Assembly (NCBI RefSeq): GCF_046569695.1
Contig: NZ_JBKHUI010000007.1
Coordinates: 1 to 64,000, forward strand
DNA: 64,000 bases
Direction: 5' to 3'
Origin: Kluyvera sp046569695
Lineage (GTDB): Bacteria; Pseudomonadota; Gammaproteobacteria; Enterobacterales; Enterobacteriaceae
Shown: positions 15,908 to 23,225 of the stretch, piece after piece
How positions within the stretch are numbered: the stretch's first letter is position 1
How the letters are laid out: every line of letters starts with the position of its first letter
Made by a program: the position numbers and the translations under genes
Notes under the pieces: generated by a model
Seen by the model: the letters and a program-made list of their open reading frames with translations, nothing else
What the model was told of the DNA's origin: nothing
The model's database searches: none

Positions 15908-17197
15908 ATGACACGCCGTGCCATTGGGGTAAGTGAAAGACCGCCGCTTTTACAGACCATCCCGCTAAGCTTGCAGCATTTATTCGCCATGTTTGGCGCA
16001 ACCGTGCTGGTGCCAGTCCTGTTTCACATCAACCCAGCCACCGTTTTGCTGTTTAACGGTCTCGGGACGCTGCTGTACCTCTTCATCTGTAAAGGCAAAA
16101 TCCCAGCCTATCTGGGCTCCAGCTTTGCCTTTATCTCTCCGGTTCTGCTGCTGCTGCCGTTAGGCTACGAAGTGGCGCTGGGCGGCTTTATTATGTGCGG
16201 CGTACTGTTCTGCCTGGTCTCCTTCATCGTGAAGAAAGCGGGGACCGGCTGGCTTGACGTGATGTTCCCTCCTGCGGCGATGGGCGCAATCGTTGCCGTT
16301 ATCGGTCTGGAACTGGCTGGCGTGGCGGCGAACATGGCGGGCTTGCTGCCGCCTGACGGTCAGTCTGCTGATACCAAAACCATCATTATCTCGCTGGTAA
16401 CCCTGGGCGTTACCGTGTTTGGCTCGGTGCTGTTCCGCGGCTTCCTGGCGATTATCCCGATTCTTATCGGCGTGCTGGTGGGCTACGCGCTCTCCTTCGT
16501 GATGGGCGTTGTGGATACATCGCCAATTGCAAATGCGCACTGGTTCGCGCTGCCAACCTTCTATACGCCGCGCTTTGAGTGGTTTGCTATCTTCACTATC
16601 CTGCCAGCTGCGCTGGTGGTGATTGCCGAGCACGTAGGTCACCTGGTGGTGACGGCGAACATCGTCAAGAAAGACCTGATTCGCGATCCTGGTCTGCATC
16701 GTTCGATGTTTGCCAACGGCCTTTCTACCGTGATCTCCGGTTTCTTTGGTTCCACCCCGAACACCACCTACGGTGAAAACATCGGCGTGATGGCGATTAC
16801 CCGCGTGTACAGCACCTGGGTTATCGGCGGCGCGGCAATCATTGCGATTTTGCTCTCCTGCGTCGGCAAGCTGGCGGCGGCGATTCAGATTATCCCACTG
16901 CCGGTCATGGGCGGCGTTTCTCTGCTGCTGTACGGGGTTATCGGTGCCTCCGGTATCCGCGTGCTGATCGAATCCAAAGTGGATTACAGCAAAGCGCAAA
17001 ACCTGATCCTGACCTCCGTGATTCTGATCATCGGCGTCAGCGGCGCGAAAGTGCACATCGGCGCGGCTGAACTGAAAGGGATGGCGCTGGCGACGATCGT
17101 GGGTATCTGTCTGAGCCTGGTCTTCAAACTGATCAGCGTTCTGCGCCCGGAAGAAGTGGTGCTGGATGCCGAAGAGAGCGACACCGCTAAGTCGTGA
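15908..17197 (+). CDS. uraA: Uracil:proton symporter UraA
   Basis: From the ATG at 15908 (GAGGAAAACATC upstream) the protein has 429 residues, exactly as in E. coli. It is a NAT/NCS2 family inner-membrane carrier with 14 segments; key substrate residues are seen in VIAEHVGHLVVTANI (Glu/His) and NTTYGENIG (Glu). It imports uracil with protons and works with Upp, which traps it as UMP. The longer reading frame upstream runs through the terminator and is not real. Confidence 0.97.
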   Translation: MTRRAIGVSERPPLLQTIPLSLQHLFAMFGATVLVPVLFHINPATVLLFNGLGTLLYLFICKGKIPAYLGSSFAFISPVLLLLPLGYEVALGGFIMCGVLFCLVSFIVKKAGTGWLDVMFPPAAMGAIVAVIGLELAGVAANMAGLLPPDGQSADTKTIIISLVTLGVTVFGSVLFRGFLAIIPILIGVLVGYALSFVMGVVDTSPIANAHWFALPTFYTPRFEWFAIFTILPAALVVIAEHVGHLVVTANIVKKDLIRDPGLHRSMFANGLSTVISGFFGSTPNTTYGENIGVMAITRVYSTWVIGGAAIIAILLSCVGKLAAAIQIIPLPVMGGVSLLLYGVIGASGIRVLIESKVDYSKAQNLILTSVILIIGVSGAKVHIGAAELKGMALATIVGICLSLVFKLISVLRPEEVVLDAEESDTAKS

Positions 17198-17291
17198 TCC
17201 TCAAGCCGGGCGGATCGCCGCCCGGTTCTCTCCCCGCTATTTTCTGTGGTAAACTCTTCCCGTTTTTTCGTAAGCCCATGTTGAGGTCTCT

Positions 17292-17993
17292 CTGAACGCA
17301 CCGGCACAGCTCTCTTTGCCACTTTATCTTCCTGATGATGAAACCTTTGCCAGTTTCTTCCCAGGTGATAACCCTTCTTTACTTGCTGCACTGCAAAATG
17401 TGCTGCGGCAGGAGCACAGCGGATACATCTATATCTGGGCACGCGAAGGTGCCGGGCGCAGCCATTTGCTGCACGCGGCCTGCGCTGAACTCTCGCAGCG
17501 CGGCGATGCCGTGGGCTACGTACCGCTGGATAAACGCACCTGGTTTGTTCCGGAAGTGCTGGAAGGGATGGAGCAGCTTTCGCTGGTGTGCATCGATAAT
17601 ATCGAATGCGTGGCGGGAGACGAACCGTGGGAAATGGCGATTTTTAATCTCTACAACCGGATCCTCGAGTCGGGCAATACCCGCCTGCTGATCACCGGCG
17701 ATCGCCCACCGCGTCAGTTGAATTTGGGTTTGCCGGATCTCGCTTCGCGCCTCGACTGGGGGCAAATCTACAAGTTGCAGCCGCTGTCTGATGAAGATAA
17801 GTTACAGGCATTGCAGCTGCGTGCCCGCCTGCGCGGCTTTGAGATGCCGGACGATGTGTGCCGCTTTATGCTCAAGCGGCTGGACCGGGAAATGCGCACG
17901 CTGTTCCAGACGCTTGATCAGCTCGATCACGCTTCTATCACCGCCCAGCGCAAGCTGACCATTCCGTTTGTGAAAGAGATTCTGAAGCTGTAG
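17292..17993 (+). CDS. hda: DnaA inactivator Hda, CTG start
   Basis: Starting at CTG (17292) gives 233 residues, (M)NAPAQLSLPLYLPDDETFASF, as in E. coli Hda. This start includes the sliding-clamp-binding motif QLSLPLYL, which is required for Hda to associate with DnaN. TTG at 17316 would cut that motif in half. GAGG lies 5 bases before the CTG. The AAA+ domain has a degenerate Walker A (GAGRSHLL, Arg for Lys), Walker B LVCIDNIE and TGDRPPRQL. Hda promotes ATP hydrolysis by DnaA after initiation. Its stop codon lies in a REP element. Confidence 0.93.
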   Translation: MNAPAQLSLPLYLPDDETFASFFPGDNPSLLAALQNVLRQEHSGYIYIWAREGAGRSHLLHAACAELSQRGDAVGYVPLDKRTWFVPEVLEGMEQLSLVCIDNIECVAGDEPWEMAIFNLYNRILESGNTRLLITGDRPPRQLNLGLPDLASRLDWGQIYKLQPLSDEDKLQALQLRARLRGFEMPDDVCRFMLKRLDREMRTLFQTLDQLDHASITAQRKLTIPFVKEILKL

Positions 17994-18068
17994 GCCTGAT
18001 AAGCGTAGCGCCATCAGGCGGAACCGAGCAGATTGCCGGATGGCGGCTTTGCCTTATCCGGCCTACCT
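17991..18068. repeat. REP pair overlapping the hda stop codon
   Basis: AGGCCTGATAAGCG...CATCAGGC and GCCGGATGGCGGC...TTATCCGGCCTACC in inverted order, the same family as at 10617. The TAG stop of hda (17991-17993) forms its first bases. Confidence 0.88.
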
Positions 18069-18082
18069 GAACTCGATTTTCG

Positions 18083-19540
18083 TTACGCACCCTTCGCGAT
18101 ATCGTTGAGTAAATGCTGCATCAGCAGCGGAATTGGCCTACCTGATGCCACGCTTTTGCCTCCTTCTCGCCACAGCGCCGTACCGCTGACATCAAGATGC
18201 GCCCACGGAATATCTGCGGGGCAGAAGTGGTGCAGCAGCCAGGCCGCGGAGGCACTGATGGCCGCGTTGTTGGTCGGCGTATTGCACAGATCGGCAATGG
18301 CGCTCTCCGTTTGCTTTTTCAGCCGGGCATCCAGCGGCAGCGACCAGACTTCATCGCCGCTCTGTTCCCCGGCGAGGGTTAAAGCCGAACGCAGCGTATT
18401 ATTCTGGGTCATCAGCCCGCTCAGCTCATAGCCCAGCGCTTTCACCACCGCACCGGTCAGCGTGGCGAGGTCGATAATGTACTGCGTGTGCGCATGACGC
18501 TGGCTGGCCCAGGCAATGGCGTCGGAAAGCACCAGACGGCCTTCGGCGTCGGTATTATTAATTTCCACCGTCATACCGTTACAGGCGCGGGCCACGCTGC
18601 CAGGCAGCATCGCATCCGGGCCGATAGCATTTTCCGCCAGCGCCAGCACGCCCATCACCCGCACCGGCAGTCCTAGCTCGGCGATGCTTAGCATCAGCCC
18701 AAGGACGTTGGCCGCACCACACATGTCATATTTCATGGTGTACATGCCCGCGCCTTCTTTCAGCCACAGGCCGCCAGTGTCGAAAGTCACGCCCTTGCCG
18801 ACATAGCTGCGTACCGGGCCATGGCTCGCGCCTTCATAATGAATAGCCAGCAGGCGCGGTGGACGGCTGGCACCTTGGCCTACCGCATGCAGCAGGCCAA
18901 GACCCTGTTCGACGATCGCCTGTTCATCCAGCACTTCGCAACGCAGCGCAGGGAAGAGGGCGCACAGACGCTGGGCTTCTTCCACCACATACTGCGGTGT
19001 GCACTGCTCGGAAGGTATATCCGCCAGGCGACGGGCGGCAATCATGCCGTTAGCTATTGCCTGCTGTTGGCTGAATAGCGTTTCAAGGCGTGCTCGTTCG
19101 GCGTCAGAGCAAAAAGCATCAATATGCGCCAGGCGCACATCGCTTCGCGCCGACGTTTTTAGCCCAAGGTCGGTCAACTTGTGGTCCTGGTTAAACAGGA
19201 AACGCAGCGTTTTCGCCAGTACGGTGTCGTGAATATGCGTGCAGTCGAGCAGGACTGCACGGCAAATCGGTGTGGCAAACAGCGGGCGCAGGAAGGTGAG
19301 CAGTGCGTCCGTCAGGCTGTCTTGCCAGGCGCTTTGCGGCACGATGGTGATACGGGCAAATGGCCCACAGCCGAAACAGGTGTCCGCCAGTTTTCCCTGT
19401 GCCGCGCGTGCCGTCATTTCGGCAATCAGCGGGTTATTACGCAGCGCTTCCTGCTGAAGCAAAGGGCTGTCAGGTCGGGTGATGAGGTGACTTTGTGCCA
19501 GTTCGCCGGGCAGCGCCGTCACTAAGCGGTAGTTAATCAT
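18083..19540 (-). CDS. M17 leucyl-aminopeptidase-family metallopeptidase
   Basis: The 485-residue protein ends with a complete M17 catalytic domain. Ligands and active-site residues are all present with exactly the E. coli PepA spacing (shifted by 21): Lys249, Asp254, Lys261, Asp272, Asp331, Glu333 and Arg335, in GKGVTFDTGG, MKYDMCGA and NTDAEGRLVL. The N-terminal domain is not like PepA. It should be a cytoplasmic two-metal aminopeptidase. It starts 3 bases after the glycosylasparaginase-like gene with GAGGAG upstream, so it is the third gene of the PTS operon; a role in trimming short (glyco)peptides is inferred from that context. Confidence 0.85.
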   Translation of the reverse strand: MINYRLVTALPGELAQSHLITRPDSPLLQQEALRNNPLIAEMTARAAQGKLADTCFGCGPFARITIVPQSAWQDSLTDALLTFLRPLFATPICRAVLLDCTHIHDTVLAKTLRFLFNQDHKLTDLGLKTSARSDVRLAHIDAFCSDAERARLETLFSQQQAIANGMIAARRLADIPSEQCTPQYVVEEAQRLCALFPALRCEVLDEQAIVEQGLGLLHAVGQGASRPPRLLAIHYEGASHGPVRSYVGKGVTFDTGGLWLKEGAGMYTMKYDMCGAANVLGLMLSIAELGLPVRVMGVLALAENAIGPDAMLPGSVARACNGMTVEINNTDAEGRLVLSDAIAWASQRHAHTQYIIDLATLTGAVVKALGYELSGLMTQNNTLRSALTLAGEQSGDEVWSLPLDARLKKQTESAIADLCNTPTNNAAISASAAWLLHHFCPADIPWAHLDVSGTALWREGGKSVASGRPIPLLMQHLLNDIAKGA

Positions 19541-19543
19541 CGT

Positions 19544-20497
19544 TTACTCCTCGATAGGGGCGCGAATGCGGTCGGCGTAGGCCTGCATCCAGGCGTCGTC
19601 TACCGGTTGATAATGGGTCTTCTCTTTAACGCGCTCGGCGTGGAACACCGTCAGCGGCTGAGTGGCGGTAGCCACCACAAAAGAGAAGGTTTTGATGTTG
19701 GTTGCCGCGCCGAACTCTCCTTTGCGGTTCATGCAGACTACGGACAGATCGCCCGCCCGGCCAAAGCGTGACATCAGCTTATCTTCCAGTTCGTAGACCA
19801 CTGAGTCCGCCGCCTGCTGTGGAGTCATGCCCTGTTCCATCCGGCGAACGATTTCGTAGCTGGTACAGCCTTTCATTAAATCTTCACCCACGCCGGTGGC
19901 GGTGGCCGCGCCGATATGGCTGTCGCAGTAGAAGCCAGAGCCGATAATCGGCGAGTCACCAAGACGCCCGCGCTTTTTCATAAACAGGCCGCTAGTCGAG
20001 GTGGCGACGCTCATCGACCCTTGCTTATCGAGGGCGATAACGCCGACGGTGTCGTGACCGTCGTAAGGGCTTAAGCCTTTATCCAGCGTTTCGCGGCAGC
20101 GTTTACGGTAGTGCTGCATCGCGCGTTCGGTGAGCATTTTTTTCTCGGCAAAACCCTGGCTCAGCGCCCATTCACGCGCGCCCTGACCGACCAGCAGCGA
20201 GTTGTAGCGCTGACGACCCAGCGCCTGAGCCACTTTCACCGGGTTAGCGATATCAACCAGATTGCCCACCGCACCAAAGGCCAGCGTGTCGCCGTCCATC
20301 CAGGCGGCGTCCAGCTCAACCTCACCGTTCTCGGTCGGCAGGCCGCCATAGCCCACCGATTTGTAGAACGGAAAATCTTCTACCGCGACCACGGCATCCA
20401 CCACGGACGTCGTTGCTGCACTGCCGGCAGCCAGCGCGGACGCCGACTCCTCTACGCCTTCCAGCGCCATACGCCAGGTTGCAATAATTCCCCACAT
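19544..20497 (-). CDS. Glycosylasparaginase/isoaspartyl peptidase-like Ntn hydrolase
   Basis: The 317-residue protein belongs to the Thr-type N-terminal nucleophile asparaginase family. The self-cleavage site is clear: GHDTVGVIAL with Thr150 as expected nucleophile, followed by ATSTSG, RGRLGDSPIIGSGFYCD (Arg178, Asp181 for the alpha-amino/carboxyl group) and ATGVGED. These fit N4-(beta-N-acetylglucosaminyl)-L-asparaginase (AGA) better than the plant-type IaaA enzymes. It has no signal peptide, so it would act in the cytoplasm, unlike secreted bacterial AGA. Expected reaction: hydrolysis of GlcNAc-Asn-like or beta-aspartyl linkages to aspartate. AGGAG precedes the start; it follows the EIIC gene by 7 bases. 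Substrate is inferred. Confidence 0.78.
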   Translation of the reverse strand: MWGIIATWRMALEGVEESASALAAGSAATTSVVDAVVAVEDFPFYKSVGYGGLPTENGEVELDAAWMDGDTLAFGAVGNLVDIANPVKVAQALGRQRYNSLLVGQGAREWALSQGFAEKKMLTERAMQHYRKRCRETLDKGLSPYDGHDTVGVIALDKQGSMSVATSTSGLFMKKRGRLGDSPIIGSGFYCDSHIGAATATGVGEDLMKGCTSYEIVRRMEQGMTPQQAADSVVYELEDKLMSRFGRAGDLSVVCMNRKGEFGAATNIKTFSFVVATATQPLTVFHAERVKEKTHYQPVDDAWMQAYADRIRAPIEE

Positions 20498-20504
20498 CTT
20501 TGTG

Positions 20505-21821
20505 TTACTCCTGTTTTGCTAGCGTGCTGGATTCCTCAACGGCACTGATTTCCGCATTGCGGTACTGCTTATCGACGATGCGCATAAACGGCAGGTACAG
20601 CATCGCGCCAATCAGCAGGTTAATGATTTGCATCACGCTGCCGGAAATATGCCCGGTAACGATAAACCCGCTGATAACCGGCGGCAGGGTCCACGGGATA
20701 AATACCCCGGTGGTCACGGCGACGGCACCCACTTTCATCGCCAGATACTGGATAGTCACCAGCACCAGTGGTACCAGGTTGAACGGGATCAGCATGATTG
20801 GGTTCATGATAACCGGCAGGCCGAAGAGCACCGGTTCGTTAATGTTGAAGATGGATGCCCCCGCACCGAGGCGTGCCACTTCGCGCATATTTTTACTGCG
20901 GGCGAAAATCAGCATGGCAATAACCAGCGACAGCGTCGCCCCGGCCCCACCCATCCAGATCATGTCGAAGAACTGTTCGGTAATAATGTGCGGCGGCGTA
21001 ACGCCTGCCTGAATGGCGGCAATGTTGTCGGTCTGGTTTTCCATCCACAGCGGACGAATGATGCCATTGACCATCGAGCCGGAGTTGATCCCCACAGACC
21101 ACAGAATGGTGATGCTGAAGACCGTCATCAGCGCGCCGAAATAGGAGGTGCCGAAGTGGCGAACCGGGGTGGCGACGACATCGTAAATGAACTGGTGAAT
21201 GGTGTTGTAGTGAGTGTTTTCAAAGCCGATGCGGATAGCCAGCACCAGAATCATCACCACCAGCGCAGGGATCAGCGCAGCGAAAGACTCCTGTACGGCA
21301 GGCGGTACGCCTTCCGGCATTTTGATGACCAGTTTTTTGCGCTTCAGCCAGCAGAACAGTTCGGTCCACAGCAGTGAGCCAATCATAGCGACGAACAGGC
21401 CTTTGGTGCCAATCCATTCCACCGGCATCACGGTAATACCGCCGTTTTCGGCGACCTTAATAAACGGTGTCAGGATCAAGAAGCAGACCAGCGCCAGAAT
21501 GCCGCAGGAGATTCGGTCATCGCCGTAGTGCTCCGCAAGGCGATAGGCGACAAGGAAGCTGATAAACAACGACATGGTGGAGAAGACCGCGTTAAACGGG
21601 ATCTCGATAATGGCACTCCAGCTGGCGCCGAAGGTGCTGGACATAAACTGCTGATAGCCCTGATTCGGGAACGACGAGATAACCAGCAGGATGGAACCGA
21701 CAATAATGAACGGCATAAAGGAGACATACGCGCCGCGGATGGCGCCGAGATGACGCTGCTGTGCGGTTTTAGCCGCAATCGGCATCAGTTTCTCTTCTAA
21801 AAATCCCAGAACATTGTTCAT
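20505..21821 (-). CDS. PTS EIIC permease, cellobiose/lactose family (orphan)
   Basis: The 438-residue membrane protein has the Lac-family EIIC layout: MPIAAKTAQQRHLGAIRGAYVSFMPFIIVGS near the start, ten or so membrane helices, and the substrate-site loop NINEPVLFGLPVIMNP with its conserved Glu. It should import and phosphorylate a sugar or glycoside. No EIIA or EIIB gene is beside it, so it must borrow them from another Lac-type system and ultimately from HPr and EI (ptsH, ptsI at the other end of this window). It is the first gene of a three-gene operon with the glycosylasparaginase and the aminopeptidase, divergent from the transposase-like regulator. Confidence 0.87.
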   Translation of the reverse strand: MNNVLGFLEEKLMPIAAKTAQQRHLGAIRGAYVSFMPFIIVGSILLVISSFPNQGYQQFMSSTFGASWSAIIEIPFNAVFSTMSLFISFLVAYRLAEHYGDDRISCGILALVCFLILTPFIKVAENGGITVMPVEWIGTKGLFVAMIGSLLWTELFCWLKRKKLVIKMPEGVPPAVQESFAALIPALVVMILVLAIRIGFENTHYNTIHQFIYDVVATPVRHFGTSYFGALMTVFSITILWSVGINSGSMVNGIIRPLWMENQTDNIAAIQAGVTPPHIITEQFFDMIWMGGAGATLSLVIAMLIFARSKNMREVARLGAGASIFNINEPVLFGLPVIMNPIMLIPFNLVPLVLVTIQYLAMKVGAVAVTTGVFIPWTLPPVISGFIVTGHISGSVMQIINLLIGAMLYLPFMRIVDKQYRNAEISAVEESSTLAKQE

Positions 21822-21944
21822 TGTGAACTCCGTATAAGATTAACGGACATTGTGTGTGTTATGTAATAGAAAACGACGAAAGGGATTATGGGAGAAAGCC
21901 TGGTGCGGAAAGGTGAAACGGGTCACAATGCATCGACTTGATTA

Positions 21945-21959
21945 ATATGAATCTCATAT
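21945..21959. promoter_or_regulatory. Dyad in the divergent regulator-PTS promoter region
   Basis: ATATGA and TCATAT flank three bases, 29 bases before the regulator start codon, in a 167-base divergent region. It is a candidate operator for the adjacent HTH protein; nothing confirms this. Confidence 0.3.
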
Positions 21960-21988
21960 GATTAGTTATTTATTTCGTAAGGAAGGCC

Positions 21989-22846
21989 ATGGAAATTAAG
22001 CTGCACGCTAATGCCACGACGACGCCACGTATTCGAAAATACCTCCAGGAATCGGACAAAAGCGACCGGGAACTGGCGCTTGAACTGGGGATTTCTGTGA
22101 CAACGGTGCGGCGCTGGCGAAAGCGTGAGCAGACGGCAGACAGAAGCACAACGCCGGTAGTGATACACAAAGCTGTGAGACAAGAGCAGATCGTGTTGAT
22201 GAATGCCCTGCGTAAAATCCTTCGCGCGCCGTTAGACGATCTGCTGTTTATGGTGGTGGAAGGGCTTGGTATTACCCTGTCACGCGCGACGCTCAGCCGC
22301 TATCTGACGCCGTCTTACCCGAAAAACGGTGAGACGATACTGCACGGGAAAAAAGCGCTTAAAGCAGGGAGTCGGCCGCAAACGCTGACGCTGCATTATC
22401 GCTTGTTGTCGCTGCATATGGATGATGACGGTGACCATCATCTGTTGTGGGCGCAGGAACCTATCAGCGGATGGTGTGCCGCGCGCGTCTATTCGGGCGT
22501 GTCATCACCGTTGATGATTCACTGGCTGGATGACGTACTGGCGCAGTTTCCGGGTGATATCCAATCTGTTGAGATTAAAAGCGATGAAGGGTTAAACGAG
22601 GCGCATGTTACCGCAATGAGTCAGCATTTGGCGGCGCGAGGAAAAGACGTCAACGTTACCGTGGCGGGGGAAAAACATCAGGCAGTTGCGGTCACCGTAC
22701 CGCTGGTGGAAATTATCCCCGCGCTTCGAACCCATACGCTGGATGAACTGGCGATAAGGCTGTGTGCCCTATTTAACGGTGGGAAGGAACAGAAAAAATT
22801 GGGAAATATGACGCCGCAGGCTTTTCTGGAAGCGCTGCGGCTTTAG
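21989..22846 (+). CDS. Transposase-derived helix-turn-helix protein, probable regulator
   Basis: The 285-residue protein resembles IS481-type transposases along its length as I remember them. Residues 8-52 (NATTTPRIRKYLQESDKSDRELALELGIS, then TTVRRWRKRE) are the IS481-style N-terminal HTH; 79-106 match the second HTH (APLDDLLFMVVEGLGITLSRATLSRYL). The C-terminal part keeps outlines of the integrase core, but the first catalytic Asp appears replaced (HYR at 136-138), with Asp199 in KSDEG and Glu241 possibly retained. The end (MTPQAFLEAL) parallels the transposase tail. No terminal inverted repeats were seen. It is divergent from the PTS operon with AAGGAAGG upstream of ATG. I infer a domesticated transposase acting as local regulator. 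Confidence 0.7.
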   Translation: MEIKLHANATTTPRIRKYLQESDKSDRELALELGISVTTVRRWRKREQTADRSTTPVVIHKAVRQEQIVLMNALRKILRAPLDDLLFMVVEGLGITLSRATLSRYLTPSYPKNGETILHGKKALKAGSRPQTLTLHYRLLSLHMDDDGDHHLLWAQEPISGWCAARVYSGVSSPLMIHWLDDVLAQFPGDIQSVEIKSDEGLNEAHVTAMSQHLAARGKDVNVTVAGEKHQAVAVTVPLVEIIPALRTHTLDELAIRLCALFNGGKEQKKLGNMTPQAFLEALRL

Positions 22847-22853
22847 AGGGGGA

Positions 22854-23213
22854 TCAGCGGACGATTTCCAGCACCTGCTCAGGTGGGCGGCCGATACGCG
22901 CCTGCCCGTTGTGAACAACGATAGGGCGTTCAATCAGCTTTGGATTCTCCACCATCGCCTGGATAAGCTGCTCTTCGCTGAGTTGGCTATCGGCGAGGTT
23001 CAGCGATTTGTAGAGATCTTCTTTCTGGCGCATCAGTTCGCGCGCGCTGCTCATGCCGAGCATACTCAGCAGTTCACGAATAGCCGCGGCATCCGGCGGC
23101 GTGTCGAGATAAAGCACCACCTCAGGGTCGATGCCGTTATCCTTCAGCAGGCTTAGGGTCTCGCGGCTCTTTGAGCAGCGCGGGTTGTGATAAATGGTGA
23201 CCGAATCCGTCAT
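22854..23213 (-). CDS. yfgD: ArsC-family protein YfgD
   Basis: The 119-residue protein is a thioredoxin-fold arsenate-reductase-family member with the N-terminal active Cys13 in YHNPRCSKSRETL and the family motifs ERPIVV and RIGRPPE. The family uses the Cys with glutaredoxin to reduce arsenate, but YfgD itself has no proven substrate. It lies 12 bases after bepA on the same strand, as in E. coli, and is probably cotranscribed. Confidence 0.92.
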   Translation of the reverse strand: MTDSVTIYHNPRCSKSRETLSLLKDNGIDPEVVLYLDTPPDAAAIRELLSMLGMSSARELMRQKEDLYKSLNLADSQLSEEQLIQAMVENPKLIERPIVVHNGQARIGRPPEQVLEIVR

Positions 23214-23225
23214 CGTCTCTCCTGT

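Noticed and set aside
17316..17318. TTG as hda start
   Set aside because: It removes the clamp-binding motif and lacks a well-placed ribosome site; CTG at 17292 is better supported.
21989..22846. Active insertion sequence
   Set aside because: No terminal inverted repeats or target duplications were seen, the first catalytic Asp seems lost, and the gene is placed like a divergent regulator.
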